Shown here in pieces: positions 1 to 8,079 of a DNA stretch of 36,738 nt. The stretch covers positions 1 to 36,738 of the forward strand of contig CAZVWJ010000024.1 in the NCBI GenBank assembly GCA_964631325.1. Direction: 5' to 3'. The translations under genes were made by a program, and so were the position numbers. This stretch comes from CAZVWJ01 sp964631325 (GTDB taxonomy: Bacteria; T1Sed10-126). Position 1 is the first letter of the stretch. Every line of letters begins with the position of its first letter. The notes beneath the pieces were generated by a model. That model ran no database searches and was not told where the DNA came from. It saw only the letters and a list, made by a program, of their open reading frames with translations.

Positions 1-566
1 CTGGATTTTATCAGTCAGTAGAGGATGATCCCTGGAGCAGTGCCGGAGTGTATCTTGGGTTGGAATCAAATTTTATTTGGATTGACTGTCGGGAAGCTCT
101 AAGCTTATTAGAGATCGATTCAGTTGAAGAAATCAGAAGGATACTGCAGCAAGAAGGTGAGGAAAAGAAATGGTATGGGCAGGAAGAATTTCCCCACAAA
201 ATTTACCGGGGACAAAATTTTTTGGCGGGGAAAGCGTTCGTAGAACAATATATGCAAATTCGGAAAAATCCCGTCCGGGAAGAGGCAAGGGAACAAACAC
301 CGGTTCCCTGGGAAAAGTTGCTGGAGCAAGCAACGATTATTTCAGGACTGTCCGCGGAGGAACTTCTAGAGCCAGGAAAATCGCGTAAGAAGAGCCGACA
401 TCGCGGTGGTCTGGCTTATGCGGCTCAAAAATACGGTCATATGTATCTGAGCGAAATTGCGGATAAATTAGGAATTACCGCTTCCGGCGTGTCACGAATG
501 ATAAAACGGTTAAAGAATGAAGAAACGGAGATTAAAAAACAATGGGACGAGGCACTGGGCAGTTGA
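1..566 (+). CDS. REP-associated tyrosine transposase (RAYT), C-terminal part, 5' end outside window
   Basis: The open frame runs in from the left edge: codons from base 3 read in frame through DPWSSAGVYLG, which matches the PWSSYxxYLG end of the Y1 (IS200-type) transposase domain. The GTG at 48 is therefore internal and not a start. The catalytic HUH and Tyr motifs lie upstream of the window. The C-terminal third (KSRHRGG...SEIADKLGITASGVSRMIKRL) is a helix-turn-helix resembling the DnaA-C-like tail found on many RAYT proteins. RAYTs act on REP palindromes, and REP-like sequences occur here at 5327-5410 and 31876-31964. The stop overlaps the proposed start of the RecQ fusion by 25 nt. The family call is from motif recognition and is fairly firm; whether the protein is active cannot be judged from this fragment. 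Confidence 0.8.
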   Translation, partial: GFYQSVEDDPWSSAGVYLGLESNFIWIDCREALSLLEIDSVEEIRRILQQEGEEKKWYGQEEFPHKIYRGQNFLAGKAFVEQYMQIRKNPVREEAREQTPVPWEKLLEQATIISGLSAEELLEPGKSRKKSRHRGGLAYAAQKYGHMYLSEIADKLGITASGVSRMIKRLKNEETEIKKQWDEALGS

Positions 567-3500
567 AAAACTCAAAAAAAAATCTCAAATCTCAACCCCC
601 GTCCCCTGATTTTTGTGTGTTCGATTTTGAAACAACGGGTCTCAACCTCCGGAATGGTGCCGAAATCATTGAGGTTGGGGCCGTAAGATTAACTAATGGG
701 AATTTAGATAAGGAATTTCACTCCTTCGTTCACCCCGAGGACGGGGTCCCTCCTAAGATATTTGAGATTACCGGAATCCGTCCCCGGCGCCTTGAGGAAG
801 CTTCGCCGGTCGAGCAGGTTCTGAACGAGTTCGTCAAATTTATCGGTCAGGATTATCTCGTGGCTCACAATGTTTCCTTCGATCTTCCGTTTTTGGTTCA
901 TTACGCTCCCTGCGAAATTTTCAACAAGACGCTCTGCACACTTGAAGTGGCGAGAAAACTCGGGAATTTCTGTTCCAACAAACTGGGGTCGATTGCCGAA
1001 AAACTCGGGATCGAAATGGAGGATTCACACCGAGCGGTCCATGACGCCCGGGCCACGGCCAAAATACTTCTTCATTTTGCGGAAAGAATTGGAACCGAGA
1101 GGTTGCTGGAATACACGGGGGAAGTAGAGAAATACATGGCCGACGAACAAGCCACGAAATCCTTTGAGAGGCCGGAGCCGGACTTCGACTACGATCAATA
1201 CGCGGAAGTCTACGGCACAGAAGAAGTCCGGGAGGAATGTCGGCGAATTGTTGGGAACATCCTCAAGCTCGTTGATGACGCCGAGTTTAAATTTGGCATC
1301 GATAGAACAGCCAAAGTATTGACCGGTTCCAAATCTAAGAAGGTGACCGGATACGATCTACACAAACATGATCTCCACAGCCAGCTTGGAAATTTCAACA
1401 TTGACCAGATCAAGACAACGGTGAAATTACTGCTTCACGAGGGACTCCTGACGAAGCAAAAGCGGGGTGAGTTTAAATTTTGTCTGGCGCTTACGGAGAA
1501 GGGAAAAGAGGTTTTGGAGGCTCCGGCTGACGGACCGGTGATCCCTATTCCCGCCCCCTGGGAACGTAGTCATAAGTCCAGCCGTGAAGTTAGTTTTGAA
1601 ATGTTTAAGAAAGGACTTTCCCCCCGCCAGATTGCGGAAGTGCGAGACACTAACAAATCCTCCATCAAACAGCACCTTGCGAAATATCTTGAGACGGACG
1701 AAGTTTTGATAACTGACCTGGTTTCCCCTGGCAAGATAAAATTAATTCGTGCCGAACTCGCAGACTACGAACCCTCCGAACTGGAGGATCTGTCAACGAC
1801 CCGGCTCAGGGTTAAACTGCCGGAGGAGATCGATTACTCCGACATCAATGTCGTCCTTGAAGATTATAAAATAAATCAGCAAACCATCGAATCAGAACGA
1901 GGTATGCAAGGAGAAAAAAGTAACCGAGAAGAAACTTCGCTCCGGAAAGATACGCCAAATTCAATACTCAAGAGGACGTTTGAGTATGAGTCCTTTCTGC
2001 CCGGCCAGAAACAGGCCATTGAAAACATTCTTGAGGAAAAAGATACCCTGCTGGTGCTGCCCACTGGTGGGGGCAAGTCACTCTGTTATCAGCTTCCGTC
2101 CCTCCTGTTAGAGGGACAGACCGTTGTGGTTAGCCCGCTGATTTCGTTGATGCAGGATCAATTGAAGGCCCTGCGTCGGCACGGGATTAACGCTGCGGTT
2201 TTGAACAGTTCCGTAAAAAAATCCAAACAGCGGAAGATCATTGAGAAGTTAAAAGGTAACGCCTACGACCTGATCTACCTGGCTCCCGAGCGCCTTCGGG
2301 ATCGTAACCTGCGCGCGGACCTGGAGAGCGTGCCGGTCTCCCTGTTTGCTATTGACGAGGCCCACTGCATATCCGAGTGGGGACACGATTTCCGCCCCGA
2401 TTACCTTCGTTTGCCGGACGTGTGGGAGGCGTTTGACAGGCCTACCGTTCTGGCCTCGACCGCGACTGCTACACCCGGGGTTCGGGAGGACATCCGGAAA
2501 AAACTTCACCTTAACTCAATGGAAGAAATCATGACCGGATTCAACCGCGAAAACCTTTCTTTTGTAGTCCAAAACACTGACGGAACCCGGGCCAAGAAAC
2601 AACATGTTGAAACCTGGCTTAAACGCGCTCGTGTTGGTAAGGACGGGAGTGCCATTGTCTACGTATCCACGCGGCGGCGAGCGGAGAATGTATCCGAGTA
2701 TATCAATTTATCAACCGAATTTGAGTCGCTTCATTACCACGCCGGGGTGGGAAAATTGAAACGGAAAAATCACCAGAAACGGTTTCTGGAAGATGACGTG
2801 CCGGTGATGGTGGCTACAAATGCCTTTGGTATGGGCATAGATAAACCTGACGTCAGGCTGGTTCTTCACTGGAACATCCCCGGCAACCTGGAGTCCTATT
2901 ACCAGGAGGTGGGGAGAGCAGGGCGTGACCAGAGGCCGGCCTTCTGTGTGCTATTCTACGACAAAAGTGACCTCGGTCTTCAAAATAATTTCATTGAATG
3001 GGACACACCCTCCAGGCGGGATCTTGTCAATCTGTTTGAGCGACTCAGGGAAGATTCCATCCGGACGGACCGGACTACCGAGAAAGGCTGTCCCGTTTAT
3101 ACCCATAAATCATATTCCTTCCAGTCACAAAAATACGACAATTTGATGAATGTAAGGGTAGGTAAGAAATTACTTGAGGAAGCGGGCTTAATCTCAGACC
3201 GTGGCTACGACGGCCTGAAGCAATACTTTGTTCTTCACTCGGACGATCTCTCGTCCCTGGATCCTGTCCTGGATAGTGTCCGCGAACACAGGCAACACCG
3301 GGAGGAACAGCTCCGGTATATGGTGGAATATGCCGAGACCGAGGACTGTCTGCGGCAGTTTATCCTGGATTATTTTGGGGACGAAGACGATGTTAAGGCA
3401 GTTTTTCCTTGCTGTGTCAACTGCCACCCTGAGAAACTGGACCCGGAAAAATCGAAACCCGAGGACCCGGCGGCGGAGACGCTGAAAGGGCTATCTTCCA

Positions 3501-4279
3501 CCGTTCAAACTACGTACGATTATTGGCGTGAAGGACTGAGTCCGGAGGAAATAGCGGGGGAGAGAGGATATACGGTAGAAACGATATTCAAACATGTTTC
3601 GAAACTCATCTCAGGGGAAGTACTCAGACGAGGTGAACTCGAAGAGCTTATTTCGGAGCAAGAGCTGGCAGCTATCGAACAGGCGGTGGCCGACGTCGGG
3701 GCTGCCGACAAATTAAAGCCCCTCAAGCAGGTTCTTCCCGATGAATACAGCTACGGCATTATCCGTTGCGGGCTGGCTATTCTCAAACAGGAGGAAAAAC
3801 TTCCCGACAAGATGACTGAGGAGCCGGACATGAAAGCTGCGCCCGATTCCGCCCCGGAAACCCACATTACCTCTGACAGCGAGCAGGAAGCAGACGGGAA
3901 GACTGACAAAGATTCCTCGGCACTTGAAGACCTTCCCGATACGGGCCTGCCCACGAAAGATCAAATCCTGGAAATGGGCGAATCTGGTGATAAAAACTAC
4001 GTGCCCCGGTTAATTGAAGCCCTTTGCGGGGGGGATTACCAGCAGACCCGCCTCGCAGCATCCGCTCTCGGTAAAATAGGTGCTCCGGAGGCCGTGGAAC
4101 CATTGATTGAATCCCTCGATCACGCTCACCCCCAGATCCGCCAGTATTCCGCCAATGCCCTGAGGAAAATAGGCGACGAGAAAGCCGTCCCCAAACTCGG
4201 AGAATTATTAAACAATGATCCCAAGGAATACGTCCAAAACGCCTGCCGAAATGCTATTAAGGAAATAACAAAAAAATGA
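542..4279 (+). CDS. DnaQ-like exonuclease - RecQ helicase - HEAT repeat fusion protein
   Basis: This 1245-residue protein is about twice the usual RecQ length. Residues ~22-185 are a DEDD 3'-5' exonuclease: FDFETTGL at 27-34, VAHNVSFDLPF at 107-117, HRAVHDAR at 163-170. Residues ~225-325 look like an RQC winged helix and ~349-382 like the HTH_40 module; both normally follow the helicase. The SF2 helicase spans ~478-815, with Walker A TGGGKS at 508-513, DEAH at 605-608 and QEVGRAGRD at 788-796. The RecQ zinc cysteines are C935, C957, C958 and C961. A second HTH_40-like segment lies at ~985-1025, then an acidic linker, then about three HEAT/PBS-lyase repeats at ~1150-1243. Expected role: 3'-5' unwinding coupled to end trimming in repair, a WRN-like combination. 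The start is uncertain: ATG 542, or TTG 563 in frame. It overlaps msrB by 4 nt. Confidence 0.9.
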   Translation: MGRGTGQLKNSKKNLKSQPPSPDFCVFDFETTGLNLRNGAEIIEVGAVRLTNGNLDKEFHSFVHPEDGVPPKIFEITGIRPRRLEEASPVEQVLNEFVKFIGQDYLVAHNVSFDLPFLVHYAPCEIFNKTLCTLEVARKLGNFCSNKLGSIAEKLGIEMEDSHRAVHDARATAKILLHFAERIGTERLLEYTGEVEKYMADEQATKSFERPEPDFDYDQYAEVYGTEEVREECRRIVGNILKLVDDAEFKFGIDRTAKVLTGSKSKKVTGYDLHKHDLHSQLGNFNIDQIKTTVKLLLHEGLLTKQKRGEFKFCLALTEKGKEVLEAPADGPVIPIPAPWERSHKSSREVSFEMFKKGLSPRQIAEVRDTNKSSIKQHLAKYLETDEVLITDLVSPGKIKLIRAELADYEPSELEDLSTTRLRVKLPEEIDYSDINVVLEDYKINQQTIESERGMQGEKSNREETSLRKDTPNSILKRTFEYESFLPGQKQAIENILEEKDTLLVLPTGGGKSLCYQLPSLLLEGQTVVVSPLISLMQDQLKALRRHGINAAVLNSSVKKSKQRKIIEKLKGNAYDLIYLAPERLRDRNLRADLESVPVSLFAIDEAHCISEWGHDFRPDYLRLPDVWEAFDRPTVLASTATATPGVREDIRKKLHLNSMEEIMTGFNRENLSFVVQNTDGTRAKKQHVETWLKRARVGKDGSAIVYVSTRRRAENVSEYINLSTEFESLHYHAGVGKLKRKNHQKRFLEDDVPVMVATNAFGMGIDKPDVRLVLHWNIPGNLESYYQEVGRAGRDQRPAFCVLFYDKSDLGLQNNFIEWDTPSRRDLVNLFERLREDSIRTDRTTEKGCPVYTHKSYSFQSQKYDNLMNVRVGKKLLEEAGLISDRGYDGLKQYFVLHSDDLSSLDPVLDSVREHRQHREEQLRYMVEYAETEDCLRQFILDYFGDEDDVKAVFPCCVNCHPEKLDPEKSKPEDPAAETLKGLSSTVQTTYDYWREGLSPEEIAGERGYTVETIFKHVSKLISGEVLRRGELEELISEQELAAIEQAVADVGAADKLKPLKQVLPDEYSYGIIRCGLAILKQEEKLPDKMTEEPDMKAAPDSAPETHITSDSEQEADGKTDKDSSALEDLPDTGLPTKDQILEMGESGDKNYVPRLIEALCGGDYQQTRLAASALGKIGAPEAVEPLIESLDHAHPQIRQYSANALRKIGDEKAVPKLGELLNNDPKEYVQNACRNAIKEITKK

Positions 4280-4689
4280 ATCGGAAAAGCAAGGCGGAAT
4301 GGCGGCAAGAACTTACGGAGGAAGAGTTCCGGGTGCTGCGTGAGGCCGGAACGGAGCCGGCTTTTGCCGGTGAATACTATGATTTCAAAGAGCCAGGGCT
4401 CTATAGTTGTGCGGGTTGTGGTCAACCGTTGTTTTCCTCCGAACATAAGTTTGATTCAGGCAGTGGCTGGCCCAGTTTCTACCAACCGTTAGCCGAGGCG
4501 CAACTGGAAAAGAGAGCGGATAACAAGTTGAGCCGGCAGCGGATCGAGGTTTGTTGTGGGCGCTGTGGTGGTCACCTCGGTCACCTGTTTGACGACGGGC
4601 CCGAGCCGACCGGTAAACGTTACTGTATAAACTCCGTGGCACTTGAGTTTAAACCCGGCGAAACCGAAGAGGGGGAGAACGATGAGTGA
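4276..4689 (+). CDS. msrB: peptide-methionine (R)-S-oxide reductase MsrB
   Basis: A 137-residue, full-length SelR-type MsrB that reduces methionine-R-sulfoxide in proteins and so repairs oxidative damage in the cytoplasm. Zinc-site pairs are C45/C48 (CAGC) and C94/C97 (CGRC). The catalytic Cys is C117 in RYCINS. The substrate pocket segment reads KFDSGSGWPSFYQP: the position that often carries the resolving Cys (SGCGWPSF) is Ser here, so recycling may need another cysteine or direct reduction, as in other MsrBs without that residue. The ATG overlaps the RecQ stop (ATGA), indicating translational coupling, and msrA begins inside its 3' end. Identification is secure. Confidence 0.96.
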   Translation: MNRKSKAEWRQELTEEEFRVLREAGTEPAFAGEYYDFKEPGLYSCAGCGQPLFSSEHKFDSGSGWPSFYQPLAEAQLEKRADNKLSRQRIEVCCGRCGGHLGHLFDDGPEPTGKRYCINSVALEFKPGETEEGENDE

Positions 4690-5230
4690 AGATACGTCGT
4701 TGGAAAAAGCAACTCTCGGTGGCGGCTGTTTCTGGTGCCTGGAGGCTGTTTTCCAGCAACTTGAGGGCGTTCGAGAGGTTATCTCCGGCTACAGCGGTGG
4801 TCACGCGGTAAATCCGACCTACCGGGAGGTCTGTCGGGGTGACACCGGCCACGCCGAGGTCGTTCAACTTGATTTTGACCCGGGAATCATTGATTACCGG
4901 GAAATTCTCCACGTATTTTTTACCATCCACGATCCGACCCAGCTAAATCGCCAGGGCCCGGACGTCGGCGAACAGTATCGCTCGATAATTTTTTACCATA
5001 ATCCTGACCAGCGCCGCCAGGCCGAGGAACTTCTCGAGGAACTGGCGGAGAGCAAGGGATTCGAGGAAGAAATAGTCACGAAGTTAGAACAGTTTGACCA
5101 GTTTTATCGAGCCGAACCAAAACACCAGGATTTTTACAGCCGGAATAAAAACCAGAGTTACTGCACAGCGGTGATTAATCCAAAGCTGGAGCAGGCCGCG
5201 AAAGTTTTCGCCGATAAATTTAATGTCTGA
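4682..5230 (+). CDS. msrA: peptide-methionine (S)-S-oxide reductase MsrA
   Basis: A 182-residue MsrA that reduces methionine-S-sulfoxide, the partner activity of the preceding MsrB. The active-site motif GGGCFWCLEA lies near the N-terminus with catalytic C16, followed by the family block SGYSGGHAVNPTYREVC and by HDPTQLNRQGPDVGEQYRS. A cysteine in YCTAVINPK near the C-terminus is a candidate resolving residue. The open frame extends back to 4643, but ATG 4682 is preferred: a strong ribosome site (GAGGGGG, 4670s) lies at normal distance and the family N-terminus fits. The start overlaps the end of msrB by 8 nt, so recQ-fusion, msrB and msrA form one transcription unit. Confidence 0.95.
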   Translation: MSEDTSLEKATLGGGCFWCLEAVFQQLEGVREVISGYSGGHAVNPTYREVCRGDTGHAEVVQLDFDPGIIDYREILHVFFTIHDPTQLNRQGPDVGEQYRSIIFYHNPDQRRQAEELLEELAESKGFEEEIVTKLEQFDQFYRAEPKHQDFYSRNKNQSYCTAVINPKLEQAAKVFADKFNV

Positions 5231-5529
5231 ATTTAACTAAAGTTAGGGTTAACTTGGAAAATCAATAGGGGACGGAAACCCGGAGCTTGCATTTTGCAAA
5301 CGCGTGGAATTCAAAACCGTTAAAATGGATTGTCGGGTCGAGCCCGGCAATGACGATCTCTTTATGGAAATTGATTATCGGAGCAAGCCCGGCAATGACG
5401 ATCTCTTTATAAATATAGATCCTCGGGGGGTACTTTGAGACGTTTTACGTTCCCGACAATTACAGTTTGTTAGAAAGTTCTATTCAACTACTGGCTTCGC
5501 GAGGAGCTGTTTAGGCGGGCGGTCTTCCT
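5231..5529. other. 299-nt intergenic region with REP-like repeats
   Basis: No coding sequence is supported here. The region holds two tandem REP-like palindromic units (listed separately) and a short palindrome, TTGCATTTTGCAA, near 5287. No rho-independent terminator with a T-run and no convincing promoter could be recognised for the flanking genes. Confidence 0.6.
5327..5410. repeat. two tandem REP-like palindromic units
   Basis: Unit 1 is at 5327-5364 and unit 2 at 5371-5410. Each contains a GC-rich palindromic core (TGTCGGGTCGAGCCCGGCA in unit 1, a degenerate left arm in unit 2), then the identical tail AATGACGATCTCTTTAT. The core and the AATGAC tail match the element at 31935-31964. RAYT transposases are known to associate with such palindromes, and a RAYT gene ends at 566. 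Confidence 0.7.
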
Positions 5530-5742
5530 ATGTATGGACTTATATTCATGGCTTGTGCGGCGACCTTCTTTTACCGGGGCGGTGTCTGGTCCGGGAGCCC
5601 GAAGAAAGGCCGGATCTGGGCGCTGTTAAGTGTCGTTGTCTGGCTGGGTGTCGGGATGGTTCTCGGCGGCCTCGTTTTTCAGTTGCTGGGCCAGGTTGCA
5701 CTGTTTATTGGCCTGGGGATCTATAACATGCAAAAGGAGTGA
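5530..5742 (+). CDS. small two-span membrane protein, unknown function
   Basis: A 70-residue hydrophobic protein with two predicted membrane helices (about residues 2-15 extended to the basic PKKGR turn, and 27-65 as a long or paired span) and a short charged tail (NMQKE). The basic SPKKGR loop suggests that this loop faces the cytoplasm. The ribosome site is weak (GGCGGGCGG upstream of ATG 5530). It sits directly before, and just short of, another small membrane protein, and the two are probably co-translated. I do not recognise a family. It is supported by its placement, its hydrophobic pattern and the ribosome site of its neighbour lying within its 3' end. Confidence 0.55.
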   Translation: MYGLIFMACAATFFYRGGVWSGSPKKGRIWALLSVVVWLGVGMVLGGLVFQLLGQVALFIGLGIYNMQKE

Positions 5743-5747
5743 AAAAT

Positions 5748-6161
5748 ATGTCCGAAGCTTCCACAAGTGAAGTTGAAAAACACCTCCGCTTGCTTTCAAT
5801 TTTTCACTATGTAGTTGCCGGGCTGTCCGGTCTTTTTTCACTGTTTCCGGTCATTCACCTGGTCGTCGGAGTTGTAATGATCGGCGGTGGGTTCAACGGG
5901 GAAGAGGCCCCCCCGGCCTTTGTTGGCTGGATTTTTGTGATCTTCGCCTCACTTTTCATTTTGTGCGGTTTGGTTTTTGCCGTCCTCCTGGCGTTGGCCG
6001 GACGATTTCTGGCGCGGCGCCGTCATTACCTTTATTGCCTGGTGCTTGCCGGTGTCAGTTGCATGTTCTTCCCCTTTGGCACTGTGCTGGGGATCTTTAC
6101 GATCATCACCCTGATGAAAGAGGAAACCAAGGAGTTATTCGGAGTTGCGGATGAATATTAA
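5748..6161 (+). CDS. small membrane protein with three to four spans, unknown function
   Basis: A 137-residue membrane protein. ATG 5748 is preferred over the in-frame GTG at 5739 because GGAG at 5736-5739 is correctly spaced for it. An N-terminal amphipathic stretch (EVEKHLRLLSIFHYVVAGLSG) leads into a first hydrophobic segment. Further spans follow at about 60-85 and 92-120, separated by a basic RFLARRRHYLY segment, and the C-terminus is charged (KEETKELFGVADEY). The motif of an acidic/basic helix entering the first span, KHLRLLSIFHYV, recurs in small uncharacterised bacterial membrane proteins, but I cannot name the family. Likely paired with the upstream two-span protein. Confidence 0.7.
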   Translation: MSEASTSEVEKHLRLLSIFHYVVAGLSGLFSLFPVIHLVVGVVMIGGGFNGEEAPPAFVGWIFVIFASLFILCGLVFAVLLALAGRFLARRRHYLYCLVLAGVSCMFFPFGTVLGIFTIITLMKEETKELFGVADEY

Positions 6162-6320
6162 ATTCGTTTCTAAGTTTTTGCCCTGGCGATTTTTGGCGAC
6201 TGCCCGGTTGGAATAGTCGTGTTTTTGTAGGAGCGAAGCCGGTTCTATCGAAGTTCAGACGGTCATATTATGATAAAATTTCTAGAAGGATACCGTTAAG
6301 GAGACAGGAGATTGGTAAGA

Positions 6321-7967
6321 ATGCGAAACTGTGTAGTTTGTCTGGTGGACTCATTGCGGTTTGACGCTATCGAAGACATGGAGAGAGAAGGTTATTTACG
6401 CCGGGAGGGTCTTAACTCACAGCTCGATACGCCGACGATGAATGAACTGCTCGCCCAGGGGACCGAGCTCCCCAATCTGCATGCGCCGTTTACTTTCACT
6501 CCTCCGTCCGTGGGAACGATTCTTACCGGTTTGTATCCACGGGAGCATAAAATTTACGGGTTTAACCGGCCCATGCATCCTGATGTTGGAACGTTGCCGG
6601 ATTTTATGTCGGATGCGGGGTATCACACTCTGTATATGAACGGGATGCACATGCTCAAATACAACGGGATCGAAGGCCGGTTCGATGAAGTAACAAAGGG
6701 ACCTTTGACCACGTTATGTGACCGGATCCAGGAACTAAACGGGGAAGGGATTCCGGTGTTTGCTTATTATCATACGTTTGATGTTCACCATCCGTATATG
6801 ATTTCTAAAACTCCACCCAATCCGGATCATCACGACCTTGCCATTGATGAGGCTCATTCCCTGGCGAAGGTTTTTGGTGACAATCTTCAGTTGACCCGGG
6901 CCGACGCCATGAAAGCCACAGGGAATGTTTCCCGCCCGTGGAAATGTAGCGGTGACTTACCTATCTGGGAATACCTCAAAATCGTCCACGAAGTGTACGC
7001 AAAACGTGAGCATCGAATGGATAATCCAGCTAAATTTTTGGCTCGTTATTACGTGAAGGGGGTCAATCATTTTGACCGTAAACATTTATCCATTATGAAG
7101 GATTTTTTGGATAACACATCCGAGGGCCGCCGCACGGTGTTTTTGTTAACCGCGGATCACGGGGATGCGCCCCGGCAGATTATTGATTCGGAGGGAAATG
7201 AGCTAATCTCGTTCGAGCATAACAGAAACCCCGACCAGGATCTTGTCAAAGTCCCCGGGATTCTTTACAACGCCGCGAAGGAAGGAACGGAAAATATTGA
7301 ACGCCGGACTCTGACCAGTCTGGCCGACATTACCCCAACACTCCTTCACGAAATGGAAGTGCCGGCCGGGGTTAATTTTTCCGGGGAAAATTTGTTCGAA
7401 CCTCCCCCTGAATCACGGACGGTCTTTACGGAGTGGAGTGATACCGTGAAAGAAGAGGGTAAGGTTTTTCCGCTGGAGGCTTTCTTAAAATGGCAATGTG
7501 CCGTCCGGTCCGACGGATACAAATACTGGAAAAGGGGAACGGGATTTAATCATCGGGACTATTCACAGCCCCTGGCGGAGTTTTTTCGACGAGCCTACAT
7601 CAAATTAAAGGATGTGTACCCCACGGCAGAGGACGTCGAGGAATTTGTCGAACATTTCGAAGACGGGCTCGAGAATCGAAAACAAAAAGTTCGAGAAATT
7701 TTGCAGACAGCGGAGGGCCCTTTTCAGAAACTATCCCGGTGGGACGAGGATCACTTTGAGGAAAACGACCTGCTTGAAAATCCCGGACCTGACGAAGAGT
7801 CCGTCGTTCGTGAACTCGAGTCCCTCCTTTCCCGGTTTCCCGATCCATTTGATATTGAGATTCCCTGTGATCGAACTGTATATGAGGGGGAAAAGGAAGA
7901 GGAGACCAACGATGAAAACGAGAGGGAAGAACTCAAACAGGAACTGGAGGATCTGGGGTATCTTTAG
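6321..7967 (+). CDS. alkaline phosphatase superfamily hydrolase (sulfatase-like fold)
   Basis: A 548-residue protein starting at ATG 6321, with AGGAG at 6306-6310; the longer TTG start at 6312 leaves no room for a ribosome site. The N-terminal metal motif is CLVDSLRFD (D10). The nucleophile region reads FTPPSVGTILTGLYPREH: T60 sits where sulfatases carry the CxPSR cysteine that becomes formylglycine. A Thr nucleophile is typical of phosphatase or phosphotransferase members of this superfamily, so a phospho-ester or phosphotransfer substrate is more likely than a sulfate ester. The second metal motif is TADHGDAP. No signal peptide is visible, so it appears cytoplasmic. The C-terminal ~100 residues are strongly acidic. 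The substrate is unknown. Confidence 0.85.
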   Translation: MRNCVVCLVDSLRFDAIEDMEREGYLRREGLNSQLDTPTMNELLAQGTELPNLHAPFTFTPPSVGTILTGLYPREHKIYGFNRPMHPDVGTLPDFMSDAGYHTLYMNGMHMLKYNGIEGRFDEVTKGPLTTLCDRIQELNGEGIPVFAYYHTFDVHHPYMISKTPPNPDHHDLAIDEAHSLAKVFGDNLQLTRADAMKATGNVSRPWKCSGDLPIWEYLKIVHEVYAKREHRMDNPAKFLARYYVKGVNHFDRKHLSIMKDFLDNTSEGRRTVFLLTADHGDAPRQIIDSEGNELISFEHNRNPDQDLVKVPGILYNAAKEGTENIERRTLTSLADITPTLLHEMEVPAGVNFSGENLFEPPPESRTVFTEWSDTVKEEGKVFPLEAFLKWQCAVRSDGYKYWKRGTGFNHRDYSQPLAEFFRRAYIKLKDVYPTAEDVEEFVEHFEDGLENRKQKVREILQTAEGPFQKLSRWDEDHFEENDLLENPGPDEESVVRELESLLSRFPDPFDIEIPCDRTVYEGEKEEETNDENEREELKQELEDLGYL

Positions 7968-8079
7968 TGGTGTTTAGACCTGCAAGACGGGATCATGGTC
8001 TTCTTCTTTTCCAGGGAGAGCAATTTTTGACTGACTCGCTCCGGCTGATTAATTCTTTGGTTCTGGGGGTATTTCTAAT

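Noticed and set aside
48..566. RAYT fragment as a complete 172-residue gene starting at GTG 48
   Set aside because: The frame is open to the window edge, and the residues before 48 continue the conserved PWSS motif.
4643..4681. Longer start for msrA inside msrB
   Set aside because: A basic 13-residue extension not seen in the family, while ATG 4682 has a strong ribosome site.
6220..6245. GTAGGAGCGAAGCC as a REP-like unit
   Set aside because: It has no palindromic arm and no second copy in the window.
8027..8055. TTGACT-17-TAATTC as a promoter for the gene at 8080
   Set aside because: The -10 hexamer matches poorly, so it was not annotated.
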